A stretch of DNA of 64,000 nt from Bacillota bacterium (GCA_023460535.1 JAEWPV010000016.1:62001-126000), one strand, 5' to 3'. Shown: positions 53,261-62,942, counted from the stretch's first letter. The notes: generated by a model not told the origin, from the letters alone. Made by a program: numbers and translations.

Positions 53261-53352
53261 CGACAGGGGAATTAACAAAATATGTAATATTTCACGAAAG
53301 ACTATTGCTAGTTGGCATCATTTTATGCGATAATGGGGAACGGAGGATTACC

Positions 53353-54015
53353 ATGTTTCGGCGGTTACGATTGGATATTAAGGCCATTAAGGAGCGCGAC
53401 CCGGCGGCGAGAAACTCGTTTGAGGTGTTTTTGCTGTATTCGGGGCTGCACGCGCTGATGTTTCACCGCGTTTCGCACTGGCTGTACAACCACAGGCTGT
53501 ACTTTTTGGCGCGGCTTAATTCCCAGCTGGGGCGGTTCTTTACGAAGATCGAGATTCACCCGGGGGCAAAGATTGGCACCGGCGTGTTCATCGACCACGG
53601 CACCGGCGTTGTAATCGGCGAAACGGCGGAGGTCGGCGACGGCTGCACCATTTATCAGGGTGTAACGCTGGGCGGTACGGGTAAGCACAAGGGTAAGCGC
53701 CACCCCACCATCGGCAAAAATGTGATGATTGGCAGCGGTGCCAAGGTGCTGGGGCCGTTTACGGTGGGCGACAATTCTAAAATAGCGGCAAACGCCGTGG
53801 TGCTCGACACCATCCCACCAAACTCCACCGCCGTGGGTGTGCCGGCGCGCATTGTAAAGCAAAACGGAAAAAAGATCTGCTCGGAGGATCTCGATCAGGT
53901 GCACATCCCCGACCCCGTTTCGCAGGAGCTGTGCAGGCTGTCCATCAAGCTCGAGAAACTCGAAAAACAGGTGCAAGACCTAACTCGTGGGGCAGACACA
54001 CCCCCTTTGGGATAG
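53353..54015 (+). CDS. cysE: Serine O-acetyltransferase
   Basis: 220 residues from ATG 53353 behind CGGAGGA. The left-handed beta-helix has the CysE hexapeptide run: IHPGAKIGTGVFIDHGTGVV, IGETAEVGDG and YQGVTLGGTGKHKGKRHPTI. It acetylates serine for cysteine synthesis. The C-terminus ends in a coiled segment (LSIKLEKLEKQVQDL). It lies directly behind a Cys T-box and 99 bases before cysS, so both charging and synthesis of cysteine answer to tRNA-Cys. Confidence 0.95.
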   Translation: MFRRLRLDIKAIKERDPAARNSFEVFLLYSGLHALMFHRVSHWLYNHRLYFLARLNSQLGRFFTKIEIHPGAKIGTGVFIDHGTGVVIGETAEVGDGCTIYQGVTLGGTGKHKGKRHPTIGKNVMIGSGAKVLGPFTVGDNSKIAANAVVLDTIPPNSTAVGVPARIVKQNGKKICSEDLDQVHIPDPVSQELCRLSIKLEKLEKQVQDLTRGADTPPLG

Positions 54016-54114
54016 AATCGCGCGGCAAGGCTAAAATACCGATAATAGATAGACTAGATACTAGGATAGAGGCAGAGCATCGCGCTTTGCCGGCGGAAAG
54101 GAACGGACATAACA

Positions 54115-55518
54115 ATGAAGATATTTAACACCCTCACACGTCAAAAAGAGGAGTTTATCCCGCTGCGCGAGGGCGAGGTGCGCATGTATGTGTGCGGACC
54201 GACGGTGTATAACTTTATACACATCGGCAACGCGCGCCCCCTGTGCGTGTTTGACACCCTGCGCCGCTATTTGGAGTACAAGGGCTACAAGGTGGTATAT
54301 GTTCAAAACTTCACCGATATAGACGATAAGATTATTCGCCGCGCAAACGAGGAGGGCAGCGACTACCTAACCGTTGCCGAGACTTATATTGCCGAATACA
54401 AGACGGATGCCGCGCGCTTAAACGTAAAAGAGGCGACCATACACCCGCGCGCGACCGAGAACATCGACACCATCTTTGCGATTATTACCGAGCTGTTTTC
54501 TAAGGGCTTTGCCTATGAGGCAAACGGCGATGTATACTTTCGCGCGAAGCACTTTGGGGAGTACGGCAAGCTGTCTCATCAACCGCTGGAGGATTTGGAG
54601 GCGGGCGCAAGAATTGAGATTGGCGTTCACAAGGAGTCCCCCATGGACTTTGCGCTGTGGAAGGCGGCAAAGCCCGGCGAGCCGTACTGGGATTCGCCGT
54701 GGGGAAAGGGTCGTCCCGGCTGGCATATCGAGTGCTCGGCGATGGCAAAGCGTTATCTGGGCGAGACCATCGATCTGCACTGCGGCGGGCTGGACCTCGT
54801 GTTTCCGCACCACGAAAACGAGATTGCCCAGAGCGAGTGTGCGTGGGGCGAGCCGTTTGCCCGCTACTGGATGCACAACGAGTACCTGAACATCAACAAC
54901 AAAAAAATGTCTAAGTCGCTCGGAAACTTCCGCACCGCACGAGAGGTGGGCGAGCATTTCGGGTACGAGCCCATCCGCTTGATTATGCTGTCGGCGCACT
55001 ACCGCACCCCCATGAACTACAGCGAGGAGATTATGGAGGCGGCGAAGACATCGCTTGCCAGACTATACACCTGCCGCGAAAACATCGACTTTGCGCTGAA
55101 AAACGCCACCGACCAAAAGGCACCCGACGAGGACGCGCTGCTGCAAAGCATTTTGGCGCGCCGCGACCAGTTTATTGAGGCAATGGACAACGACCTAAAT
55201 ACCGCCGATGCCCTTTCTGCCGTGTTCGAGCTGGTGCGCGAGATTAATACCCTAACCGGCGGCGCACAGCCCGGCTCGAAGCAGGCCATCGAAACTGCGC
55301 GCGATCTGTTTGACGAGCTGACCGGTGTGCTGGGGCTGTTATACGAGTATAAAACAGAAAAAAGCCTGGACGCCGAGGTGGAGGCGCTGATTGCCCAGCG
55401 GCAGGAGGCGAGAAAGCAGAAGGATTTTGCCAAGGCGGACGAGATTCGTGACCGCCTTGCCGATATGGGTGTGGTGCTGGAGGATACCCCACAGGGCATC
55501 AAATGGCGGCTGAAGTAG
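54115..55518 (+). CDS. cysS: Cysteinyl-tRNA synthetase
   Basis: 467 residues, class I synthetase. The HIGH motif is HIGNAR after the zinc Cys in YVCGPTVY; the KMSKS motif is KKMSKSLGN. Further zinc ligands are in WHIECSAM and FPHHENE. It shares the T-box-controlled transcript with cysE. ATG 54115 follows GGAAAGGA. Confidence 0.97.
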   Translation: MKIFNTLTRQKEEFIPLREGEVRMYVCGPTVYNFIHIGNARPLCVFDTLRRYLEYKGYKVVYVQNFTDIDDKIIRRANEEGSDYLTVAETYIAEYKTDAARLNVKEATIHPRATENIDTIFAIITELFSKGFAYEANGDVYFRAKHFGEYGKLSHQPLEDLEAGARIEIGVHKESPMDFALWKAAKPGEPYWDSPWGKGRPGWHIECSAMAKRYLGETIDLHCGGLDLVFPHHENEIAQSECAWGEPFARYWMHNEYLNINNKKMSKSLGNFRTAREVGEHFGYEPIRLIMLSAHYRTPMNYSEEIMEAAKTSLARLYTCRENIDFALKNATDQKAPDEDALLQSILARRDQFIEAMDNDLNTADALSAVFELVREINTLTGGAQPGSKQAIETARDLFDELTGVLGLLYEYKTEKSLDAEVEALIAQRQEARKQKDFAKADEIRDRLADMGVVLEDTPQGIKWRLK

Positions 55519-55621
55519 AAGAATTGCCCCGCTGCCGCTTAAGAAAAGCGGCAGACGGGTTGCGTTATCCCCGGCATACATGGGTACCCAACGACTGAAA
55601 TGGACAGGCAGGGTGTTGACG

Positions 55622-56245
55622 ATGAGATACGGGCACAACAATGTGGCTAGACTATTGGCGGCTGTGGCAGCCTGTGTATTTCTTGCGGGCTGCTCGGTTT
55701 TGGATGTAGACGCACTCATGCACGCCATGGCGCAGAGCAGGAGTACCCTGCGCGCGGACGCAAAGGTGTCGAGCGTGGCGGAGGACGCCGAATCGGGCTT
55801 TCACATCGACCCACGCGGTGCTGGCGAAACCGACTTTTCGGCTACGCTGGAAAACGCCGTGCTAAGGCTGGTGAACGAGGAACGCCAGAGCTTGTCGCTG
55901 CCGCAGCTTGCGGAGGAGGATGCGCTGAAAAACACGGCGCGAACCCGCTGCAAGGAGATGATGGAGAACGACCACTTTGAGCATACCCGCCCCGACGGGC
56001 GCGACTGGTCTACCGTGATTGAGGAGGCAAACTACCGCTACACCGTGGTAAGCGAAAACCTGCAAAAGGGCAGGGCGCAGACCCTGAGCGCGCAGGACAT
56101 CTTTGATTCGTGGAAGAACAGTGCGTCCCACTACGAGGCGATGATTGCCTCGGACGTGACGCGCACGGGGGTGGGCGTGTATGTCCGTAAATCGGAGCAG
56201 GGGTATGAATGGTACGCGACCGAGCACTTTGCGTCACCCAAATAG
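55622..56245 (+). CDS. CAP-domain (SCP/PR1-like) lipoprotein
   Basis: 207 residues from ATG 55622. The lipobox LAGC predicts lipidation at Cys24. After a spacer, residues about 75-205 form a CAP domain: LRLVNEERQSLSLPQL, ARTRCKEMMENDHFEHTRP with its His, and the AQDIFDSWKNSASHYEAMIA helix. Bacterial CAP proteins of this YkwD type are extracellular with unclear activity. The ribosome binding site is weak. Confidence 0.88.
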   Translation: MRYGHNNVARLLAAVAACVFLAGCSVLDVDALMHAMAQSRSTLRADAKVSSVAEDAESGFHIDPRGAGETDFSATLENAVLRLVNEERQSLSLPQLAEEDALKNTARTRCKEMMENDHFEHTRPDGRDWSTVIEEANYRYTVVSENLQKGRAQTLSAQDIFDSWKNSASHYEAMIASDVTRTGVGVYVRKSEQGYEWYATEHFASPK

Positions 56246-56270
56246 TGACCCAAACAGCCGCCGGAGATGC

Positions 56271-56299
56271 TTGACAAACGTCCCCGGCGGCGATACGAT
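56271..56299 (+). promoter_or_regulatory. Promoter of gltX, overlapping a G+C-rich hairpin
   Basis: TTGACA 56271-56276 and TACGAT 56294-56299 have a 17-base spacer. An 8-bp inverted repeat, GCCGCCGG 56257-56264/CCGGCGGC 56284-56291, brackets the -35, so it may be an operator or a terminator remnant of the gene before. Confidence 0.55.
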
Positions 56300-56339
56300 A
56301 TGGTATGGTTTTGTATAAACGAAAGGAATGGTTTACGCA

Positions 56340-57806
56340 ATGAACAACGGCAAGGTGCGCACCCGATTTGCGCCCAGCCCCACCGGCTATATGCACGTGG
56401 GCAACCTAAGAACCGCGCTTTATGCTTATCTGCTTGCAAAAAGCAATCAGGGAAGCTTTATTCTGCGCATTGAGGATACCGACCAGGAGCGCTATGTGGA
56501 GGGCGCGGTCGATATTATTTACAATACCCTGCGCGAAACCGGACTGTTATGGGACGAGGGTCCCGACATCGGCGGGGCAGCGGGACCCTATATCCAGAGC
56601 GAGCGCATGGGCATGTACGCCGGCTACGCCGAGCAGCTGATTGCGTCCGGACACGCCTACCGCTGCTTTTGCGATAAGGAGCGGCTGGAGGAGGTGCGCA
56701 AGCTGCAAACGGCTTCGGGCATCTCGCCCAAATACGACGGGCACTGCTCGCGCCTAACCAAAGAGGAGATTGACGAAAAGCTCGCCGCAGGCGTGCCCTT
56801 TGTTGTGCGCCAGAAGATACCCGAGACGGGTACCACCACCTTTCATGATATGGTGTTCGGCGATGTGACGGTAGAGAACTCGACTCTCGACGACCAGGTG
56901 CTGATGAAAAGCGACGGCATGCCAACCTACAACTTTGCAAATGTGGTGGACGACCACCTGATGGGCATTACCCACGTCATCCGCGGCAACGAATACCTGT
57001 CCTCCACCCCCAAGTACAACCTGTTGTACGAGGCGTTTGGGTGGGAGATTCCCGTATACATCCACTGCTCGCCCGTGATGAAGAACGCGACCGAAAAGCT
57101 CTCGAAGCGCAACGGCGACGCGTCATACGGTGACCTTGTCGCCGCGGGCTACCTTAAAGACGCGGTGCTGAACTACATTGCGCTGCTGGGCTGGTCGCCG
57201 GGCGGCGAAAACGAGATCTTTACACTGGAGGAGATGATACAGGCGTTTAACCCCGCCGGCATCTCCAAGTCTCCCGCTATTTTTGACACACAGAAGCTGC
57301 GGCACATCAACGGCGAATACATCCGCAGGCTGGCGCCCGAGACGTTTACGGAGCTTGCCGCGCCGTGGATAAAAAAGACCGTCACCCGTGCGGATGTCAG
57401 CCTGTCTATCATCGCGCAGGTGCTGCAGGCGCGCACCGAGACGCTTGCCGACATCCCCGAGCAGGTGGACTTTGTGGACACACTGCCCGAATACGACCTG
57501 GAGCTTTTTGTGAGCAAGAAGATGAAGACCACAAGGGAGTCCTCCCTTGCCATGCTGCGAGAGATTTTGCCGGTGCTTGAAGGAATTACCGACTTCTCGA
57601 TGCAATCGGTGCACGATGCGCTATTTGAGCTGATTGCGCGCCTTGAGGTGAAAAACGGTGCCGTGCTGTGGCCACTGCGCGTTGCGGTTAGCGGCAAGCA
57701 GTTTACCCCGGGCGGAGGCATTGAGATCTGCGCCATCCTTGGTAAGCAGGACGCGATTGACCGCGTGAAGACCGGTATTCGCTTGCTGGAGGCGGCGTGC
57801 GGATAG
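56340..57806 (+). CDS. gltX: Glutamyl-tRNA synthetase
   Basis: 488 residues, class I. The HIGH region is APSPTGYMHVGNLRTALY, the KMSKS equivalent is KLSKRNGD. ATG 56340 is preferred over 56328 because the AAAGGA site is only one base from the latter. No adjacent glnS is present, and many Clostridia use a non-discriminating enzyme with GatCAB; this cannot be told from motifs alone. Confidence 0.95.
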   Translation: MNNGKVRTRFAPSPTGYMHVGNLRTALYAYLLAKSNQGSFILRIEDTDQERYVEGAVDIIYNTLRETGLLWDEGPDIGGAAGPYIQSERMGMYAGYAEQLIASGHAYRCFCDKERLEEVRKLQTASGISPKYDGHCSRLTKEEIDEKLAAGVPFVVRQKIPETGTTTFHDMVFGDVTVENSTLDDQVLMKSDGMPTYNFANVVDDHLMGITHVIRGNEYLSSTPKYNLLYEAFGWEIPVYIHCSPVMKNATEKLSKRNGDASYGDLVAAGYLKDAVLNYIALLGWSPGGENEIFTLEEMIQAFNPAGISKSPAIFDTQKLRHINGEYIRRLAPETFTELAAPWIKKTVTRADVSLSIIAQVLQARTETLADIPEQVDFVDTLPEYDLELFVSKKMKTTRESSLAMLREILPVLEGITDFSMQSVHDALFELIARLEVKNGAVLWPLRVAVSGKQFTPGGGIEICAILGKQDAIDRVKTGIRLLEAACG

Positions 57807-57930
57807 CAGATTAATCGAGTGAGAGGCGGCGTGTTGCAGCCGTGGGGCGGACTAACCTGTACCGTAGCCACCCCGGACGGTTGTACGCTTCTGTGCTTTT
57901 GAGTAACGGCACACTTTAAACAACGATATA

Positions 57931-57976
57931 AACAAAGAACAGCTGCGAGCAGTACGCTCCGCAGCTGTTCTTTGTT
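57931..57976. terminator. Bidirectional terminator between gltX and trmO
   Basis: A 17-bp perfect stem (57931-57947 with 57960-57976, AACAAAGAACAGCTGCG and its complement) ends just before the trmO stop. Confidence 0.85.
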
Positions 57977-57980
57977 TGCC

Positions 57981-58436
57981 TTAGAAGTAGTTCTTCATCA
58001 GATCATCCACCCATTCGGGTACCGTGGCGTCGGTGCGGCAGTCGTATTTCGGGTAATAAGGCTTGATGTCAAGAACGGGCGTCCCGTTTATGGCATCCAG
58101 CCCCTGTACGGTAACCACGCTGTCGCTTACGTCGAGCAACCGTACCGCGGTCATACCAATGGGGTTGGGTCGGTCCTTTGACCGCTGTGCGAGTATCCCC
58201 ATAAGGGGGAAGTCCGCCCGCTCATGCGGTCTTCTCACCAGATGCTGCGCAGGGTCAAATTTAGCCTGATCCAGATAAAACACAACAACGATATGCGAAA
58301 ATCCGTCAAGACCCAAAAGTCCCTGCCGATACTCTTCGTCGATAATAATAGAGGAGCAGTCATTCCCCCAGCCACAGTCTTTTTGCAGTGCGACTTCATT
58401 GCTTACCGTTCCGATTGATTTAAAGGTTATGTTCAA
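57981..58436 (-). CDS. trmO: tRNA (t6A37) N6-methyltransferase, TrmO/YaeB family
   Basis: 151 residues from TTG 58436 (LNITFKSIGTVSN), which has GAGAGGTG upstream; no ATG suits. TrmO methylates t6A37 of some tRNAs using SAM. Motifs are LLGLDGFSHIVVVFYLDQ, RRPHERADFPLMGILAQRS and RPNPIGMTAVRLLDV. It complements the tsaD gene of this window, which makes the t6A that it modifies. Confidence 0.9.
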   Translation of the reverse strand: MNITFKSIGTVSNEVALQKDCGWGNDCSSIIIDEEYRQGLLGLDGFSHIVVVFYLDQAKFDPAQHLVRRPHERADFPLMGILAQRSKDRPNPIGMTAVRLLDVSDSVVTVQGLDAINGTPVLDIKPYYPKYDCRTDATVPEWVDDLMKNYF

Positions 58437-58548
58437 AGCGAAACACCTCTCTTGGTTTTTATTCCAGTATAGAATACCATTATATAGGGAACAATACAAC
58501 CCGTTTCGCGCCGTTTCAGCAGGTTTGCCCCGAAATCCCCGAACCGTT

Positions 58549-58581
58549 TTGACAGCTTTTGCGCCGGAATTGCGATAGCAT
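58549..58581 (+). promoter_or_regulatory. Possible spoIIE promoter with unusual spacing
   Basis: A perfect TTGACA at 58549-58554 has no good -10 at 17 bases, but TAGCAT lies at 58576-58581, a 21-base spacing. In B. subtilis the Spo0A-activated spoIIE promoter also has about 21 bases. On the minus strand TGTCAAA over the -35 is one mismatch from a 0A box. This is tentative. Confidence 0.35.
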
Positions 58582-58715
58582 AGAAAAGGTAATATATGTA
58601 ATTGGTCGTCTGACGGTGGACAAGCATGGCATCGTTGTGCTTCTAAGATTAATGATACAGTTTTGGGTGCAGATTAATGGATGATAATCTCAAATAAGAA
58701 AGGCATGGTTACACC

Positions 58716-61073
58716 ATGAAGCAGCATACAGCGGTAAAGAATCGAATCTGGATAACGGTGCAGCGGTTGCTGCAATCCCGTGCGGCGTTTGGCGGGGCAG
58801 TCAGCTTTGTGGCGGGCTTTTTAATGGCAAACGCCGGTATGTACGGCAGGATAGTGCCCTTTGGCATCGCCCTAGCGGCGGGTGCACCGTCCGGACTATT
58901 TTGGCCGGGGGCAGTCGGCGCACTGTGCGGCTACCTTTTGCCGGTAGGCGCGGGTATTGGCAGCATGAAGTATATTGCGGCGCTTTGCCTTATTGTGGCG
59001 GCGCGCGCGCTGATAAAACGCTGGACACGCCTTGAAAAAAGCGGTGCGGCAGCGGCATTGGTCGGTTTTTTTGCCCTTCTCATCCCCTCGCTGATGACTT
59101 CACTGGCATCAGCGAATGGGTCGCAGATTATGTTGAGTGTGGCAGAGTCGCTGCTTGCGGGCGCGGGGGCGTATCTCGTTCAGCTGGCGGGGGTACCCCT
59201 GCAAAAGGGCTTTGTTGCAAGCATTCTAGAGCGCAAGGAGCACGCAAGCATCCTAGCGGTGCTCAGCGTGATGCTTCTTGCACTATGCGGGTTTGGGTTA
59301 TTTGGTTTTTCGGTAGGGCGGTTTGCAGGTGTGTTAGTGGTTTTGGCGGTTGCGTCGTGCTACGGTCCCGCCGTCGCGGCAGGTGCCGGTGTGGTTGTAG
59401 GTGTAGTGGCGGGGCTTAACGATGTGTCGCTGCTTGTGCTTGCCGGCGTGTACGGCTTTGCGGGGTTGTTCGCGGGGGTGTTTTACGCCTTCGGGCGGTT
59501 TGGCGCATCCGCCGCGTTTGTGCTGGCAAACGGACTGCTGGTGATAGCGGCGGGAACCCGAATGGTGCCTGTTCAGGTGATGTACGAGGTAATGGCGGCA
59601 ACGGTGGTGTTCATGGTTCTGCCGCAAAAGGCGATAAACACCGTAGGCTCGTTTCGCGTGGCAACCGAACGGGCAGAGCAGGGGACCGAGGGCATCAGCC
59701 GAGAGCTGCACACCCGCCTTGCCCTGGCGGGCAGTGTGATGCGCGAGGTACGCAGCGCGGTGGACAGCGTATCCGAACGGCTGAGGAAGATTAACGCCGA
59801 CGACATCACCACCGTGTACGACGCCGCGGCGGATGCGGTGTGCGGTCGCTGCTCTAAGCGTATGGCATGCTGGGGACCCTGCTACAACAGTACCATGGGG
59901 GCATTTCATGGGCTGGGGGTTGTGCTCAAAGAGAAGGGCACCGTCAGTGAGACCGACCTTCCCCACGCGTTTATGCAAAGCTGCGGTAAAACGCGGCTGT
60001 TGTGCACGGCGGTGAATGAGGAGTACGAGCGCTTTCGCGGCAGAGAGAGCAGCGTGCGCCGCTTTGGCGAGCTGCGCGCGGTAGTATCGGGGCAGTTCGA
60101 GGCAATGGGCGAGCTGCTTGACGAGCTAAGCGAAGAAGCGGCAAGAAAGAGAAACCGCCACGTGCGCCTATCGGGTGCGGTGCGGGAGTATCTGGAGAGC
60201 ACCAACATCTACCCCCGCGAGGCGGTGTGCGAAACCGACCTGAACGGGCGCATTACCCTAACCATAACAATCGATACCGACGAGATTGAGAGCATCAGCC
60301 GCGTGCGGCTTGCGCGGGTGCTGGGGCGTGTGTGCAAGCGTGAGCTTGCGCTGCCTACGGTGATGGAGAAGGACGGCGTTACGACCATTCGCTTAAAGGA
60401 ACGCGCGCGGTTTGAGCCGGTTTATGGGGAGTACCAGTCTGCCTACCGAGACGGAAGATTGTGCGGCGACAGCATCCGTTACCTGTCCGACGGGGGCAGG
60501 GTGCAGCTGGTGCTCAGCGACGGCATGGGCAGCGGTCCGGCGGCGGCGGTGGATTCCGCTATGGCGTCCTCATTGCTTACCCGCATGATGAGCGCGGGGC
60601 TGGGTGCCACCGGCGCGCTGAAATTTGCCAATGCCGCTCTGCTGACCAAATCGGCGGAGGAATCGCTTGCCACGGCGGATATCTCGCTCGTTGACCTGCA
60701 CACCGGCAAGGCGGAGTTTTTTAAAGCGGGCGCCGCGCCCACCTTTGTGCGCAGCGGTGGCAAGGCGTTTATGCTTGAGGGTGACTCGCTGCCCATCGGC
60801 ATCCTAAACGGCATATCGGTAGACCACTCGGGTGCGGAGCTAGACGAAGGCGACATTGTGCTGATGGTGTCGGACGGTGTGGCGTTTGACGGCGGCGAAT
60901 GGGTTGTGAAGGAGCTGGAACGCTATAAGGGCGACGATATGCAAGCACTTGCAAAAACTATTGTCGAGACGGCAAAGCAGCGGCGCAGCGACGGGCACGA
61001 GGACGATATCTCGGCGGCGGCGCTGATGCTGACGGGTTGCCGCGAGCAGGCGCGCGAGAAAAGTGCGGGATAA
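58716..61073 (+). CDS. spoIIE: Stage II sporulation protein E
   Basis: 785 residues. The first 330 hold about ten membrane segments, followed by a regulatory/oligomerisation domain and a C-terminal PP2C-type phosphatase (about 570-780) with LVLSDGMGSGPAA, GAAPTFVRSGGKAF, LMVSDGV and GHEDDISAAAL metal-site motifs. SpoIIE dephosphorylates SpoIIAA to release sigma-F in the forespore. This is the best single indicator that the organism sporulates. Confidence 0.95.
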   Translation: MKQHTAVKNRIWITVQRLLQSRAAFGGAVSFVAGFLMANAGMYGRIVPFGIALAAGAPSGLFWPGAVGALCGYLLPVGAGIGSMKYIAALCLIVAARALIKRWTRLEKSGAAAALVGFFALLIPSLMTSLASANGSQIMLSVAESLLAGAGAYLVQLAGVPLQKGFVASILERKEHASILAVLSVMLLALCGFGLFGFSVGRFAGVLVVLAVASCYGPAVAAGAGVVVGVVAGLNDVSLLVLAGVYGFAGLFAGVFYAFGRFGASAAFVLANGLLVIAAGTRMVPVQVMYEVMAATVVFMVLPQKAINTVGSFRVATERAEQGTEGISRELHTRLALAGSVMREVRSAVDSVSERLRKINADDITTVYDAAADAVCGRCSKRMACWGPCYNSTMGAFHGLGVVLKEKGTVSETDLPHAFMQSCGKTRLLCTAVNEEYERFRGRESSVRRFGELRAVVSGQFEAMGELLDELSEEAARKRNRHVRLSGAVREYLESTNIYPREAVCETDLNGRITLTITIDTDEIESISRVRLARVLGRVCKRELALPTVMEKDGVTTIRLKERARFEPVYGEYQSAYRDGRLCGDSIRYLSDGGRVQLVLSDGMGSGPAAAVDSAMASSLLTRMMSAGLGATGALKFANAALLTKSAEESLATADISLVDLHTGKAEFFKAGAAPTFVRSGGKAFMLEGDSLPIGILNGISVDHSGAELDEGDIVLMVSDGVAFDGGEWVVKELERYKGDDMQALAKTIVETAKQRRSDGHEDDISAAALMLTGCREQAREKSAG

Positions 61074-61084
61074 TATGATAGAAC

Positions 61085-61116
61085 AAAAAAACGGCTGCGA
61101 CGGCAGCCGTTTTTTA
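61085..61116. terminator. Bidirectional terminator between spoIIE and the glycosylase
   Basis: ACGGCTGC 61091-61098 pairs with GCAGCCGT 61103-61110, with an A-run before and a T-run after, so it works on both strands. Confidence 0.88.
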
Positions 61117-61120
61117 TGCT

Positions 61121-61999
61121 CTATTGCGCGGCGGTTGAGATGCAGGCAGAGGTTTTGCAAGCAATGTCGCCGCAGCGTATGTAATGAAACAGGTACTGCT
61201 GTGCAATACCCGGATACCGGTCGGCACATGGGGGCAGCCCGTCCGGGTAATACCGCAGCATCGCGCGCTTCATCCATACGTCCAGGGGAAACGCCTCGGT
61301 GCGGGCAAAGCCGTACAGCAAAACACAGTCCGCCACCTTGGGCCCCACCCCCTTAATGGTGCGCAGCGCCGCGCGCGCCTCATCGATTGGGCAGGTATAC
61401 AGCCGCGCAAGGTCAACCTCTTTGGCAGAGACCTTTTGTGCCGCGTCCAAAAGATACGCGGCACGCCAGCCCGCGCGAAGCGGGGCAAGGTCGGGTTCCG
61501 CCAACTGTGCAAGGGTGTGCGCATCGGGAAACGCATAAGCCGCGAGGTTCCCCTCTTTGTCCAAAATAGGGTTGCCAAAGCACTCGCACAGCCGCGCCAC
61601 AATGCCCTTGATGCGCTTGATATTGTTGTTTTGTGAGATAATAAACGAGCACAGCGTCTCCCACGGCGGCTGACGCAGCACCCGCAGACCGGGCGCAAAG
61701 TCGATTGCTGTTTTCAGCGCAGCGTCGGCGGTCAGCGTAGACTTGATCGACCCGTAATCACGGGCAAGGTCAAAGTAATCCCGAAAAACAGCCTCGAACT
61801 CGGGTAAGGTGCAGTCCTTAAAAACAAGCGTATCGTCCCGCTGCAAAACGGTAAGCGTGCGCTCGCCTACGATGCCGAGGAACACATCCGGCGCGGTTTC
61901 CTTCCACCGAAAGCACTGACCGCACAGCAGCGTGTCGCGCAGCGAAAAGTCCCGCACACCGGCACACCGTACATCCGCGCCGTGCTCTGAAACAATCAT
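61121..61999 (-). CDS. 8-Oxoguanine DNA glycosylase, OGG1 type
   Basis: 292 residues. The N-terminal domain is OGG-like (FSLRDTLLCGQCFRW). The HhH-GPD region reads IKGVGPKVADC with the catalytic Lys, and FPLDVWM supplies the Asp. It excises oxidised guanine and nicks the strand. It starts at ATG 61999, convergent with spoIIE. Confidence 0.92.
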   Translation of the reverse strand: MIVSEHGADVRCAGVRDFSLRDTLLCGQCFRWKETAPDVFLGIVGERTLTVLQRDDTLVFKDCTLPEFEAVFRDYFDLARDYGSIKSTLTADAALKTAIDFAPGLRVLRQPPWETLCSFIISQNNNIKRIKGIVARLCECFGNPILDKEGNLAAYAFPDAHTLAQLAEPDLAPLRAGWRAAYLLDAAQKVSAKEVDLARLYTCPIDEARAALRTIKGVGPKVADCVLLYGFARTEAFPLDVWMKRAMLRYYPDGLPPCADRYPGIAQQYLFHYIRCGDIACKTSACISTAAQ

Positions 62000-62018
62000 G
62001 ATATAAAAACCTCCGGAC

Positions 62019-62942
62019 TCAATTGGTTTGGTTTTGGGTATCGTCCGGCGAACCTTTTATGTTATACAGCCGCTCCAATTGAGGATATTTTTCTATAATA
62101 ACCTTATTTGCCTTCTCAAGGCGGTCGCAGTACTGCCGATACGCGGGACTCAGCTGCCTAAGCCCTTCAAGAAACACCTCGGAATATCCGCTGTTCTTTT
62201 GGAACTCGGTCAGCAGCACCACCATTCTTCCCGCGGGGGATTGGGCAAAGTCGTCCGAGGTGCGGTACGCGATATATCGCTCAAAGTCCAGTGACTGTAA
62301 AAGAGAGTCGGGGTCGGCGATGGTCTCTTCCATCACCCGATTCAGGTCACTTTCATACTGCGAAAGCCGGGAAGCATTCGTTACGGGGATGATTTGCTCC
62401 AGATAATCCTGCAGCTCCTGCGGGATTTGGGAGGACACATTATCGAGGTAGGCAATCACCTTCTCATACGCATCCCGCTGTGCGGCAGTTTCTATCGGAA
62501 CATCCAAAAACCGACCGAAGTGAAAGGATAAAAACAGTCCGTAGCTGCCGGGAAAGGATAGGATCAGCCTTTCGCGAATGGTGACGGGGCTTATTTCACT
62601 CTGCTGCAACCGCAAAAAGGTTGCGTCGATATCGTATGTGTTGATTAAACGTTCGATGCAGTCCTGCCCCGCGTTGAGCCTGCGGATGCGCAGCTCGTTT
62701 AAATGCTTGTAGCGCGCAAGCGCGACCGGTTTGCTTGTACTGGTTAAAACGGTGCGGATATCCGGAATGCTCAAGCCGCATCTTCTCAGCACGGCAATCT
62801 CCTTCAGGGTGCTTACCTGCTCTGCATCGTAATCTCGGTACCCGTTTTCCAGAATCTGCGGCGCAATCAGACCCTGCTGCTCGTAATACTCAACCGCCTT
62901 TTTGGTTAATCCGCACCGATTGCAGACCTCGTGAATTAACAT
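62019..62942 (-). CDS. MerR-family regulator with a long C-terminal domain
   Basis: 307 residues from ATG 62942 behind GGAGAGGAG. The winged helix (LIHEVCNRCGLTKKAVEYYE, then LENGYRDYDAEQV) is clear. After the dimerisation coil there is a 190-residue C-terminal region that I do not recognise, with FPGSYGLFLSFHFGRFLDVP. This is far longer than metal-sensing MerR proteins and suggests a bulky or organic ligand, as in BmrR/TipA-like regulators. It stands alone and lies 19 bases downstream of the glycosylase start on the same strand. Confidence 0.85.
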   Translation of the reverse strand: MLIHEVCNRCGLTKKAVEYYEQQGLIAPQILENGYRDYDAEQVSTLKEIAVLRRCGLSIPDIRTVLTSTSKPVALARYKHLNELRIRRLNAGQDCIERLINTYDIDATFLRLQQSEISPVTIRERLILSFPGSYGLFLSFHFGRFLDVPIETAAQRDAYEKVIAYLDNVSSQIPQELQDYLEQIIPVTNASRLSQYESDLNRVMEETIADPDSLLQSLDFERYIAYRTSDDFAQSPAGRMVVLLTEFQKNSGYSEVFLEGLRQLSPAYRQYCDRLEKANKVIIEKYPQLERLYNIKGSPDDTQNQTN

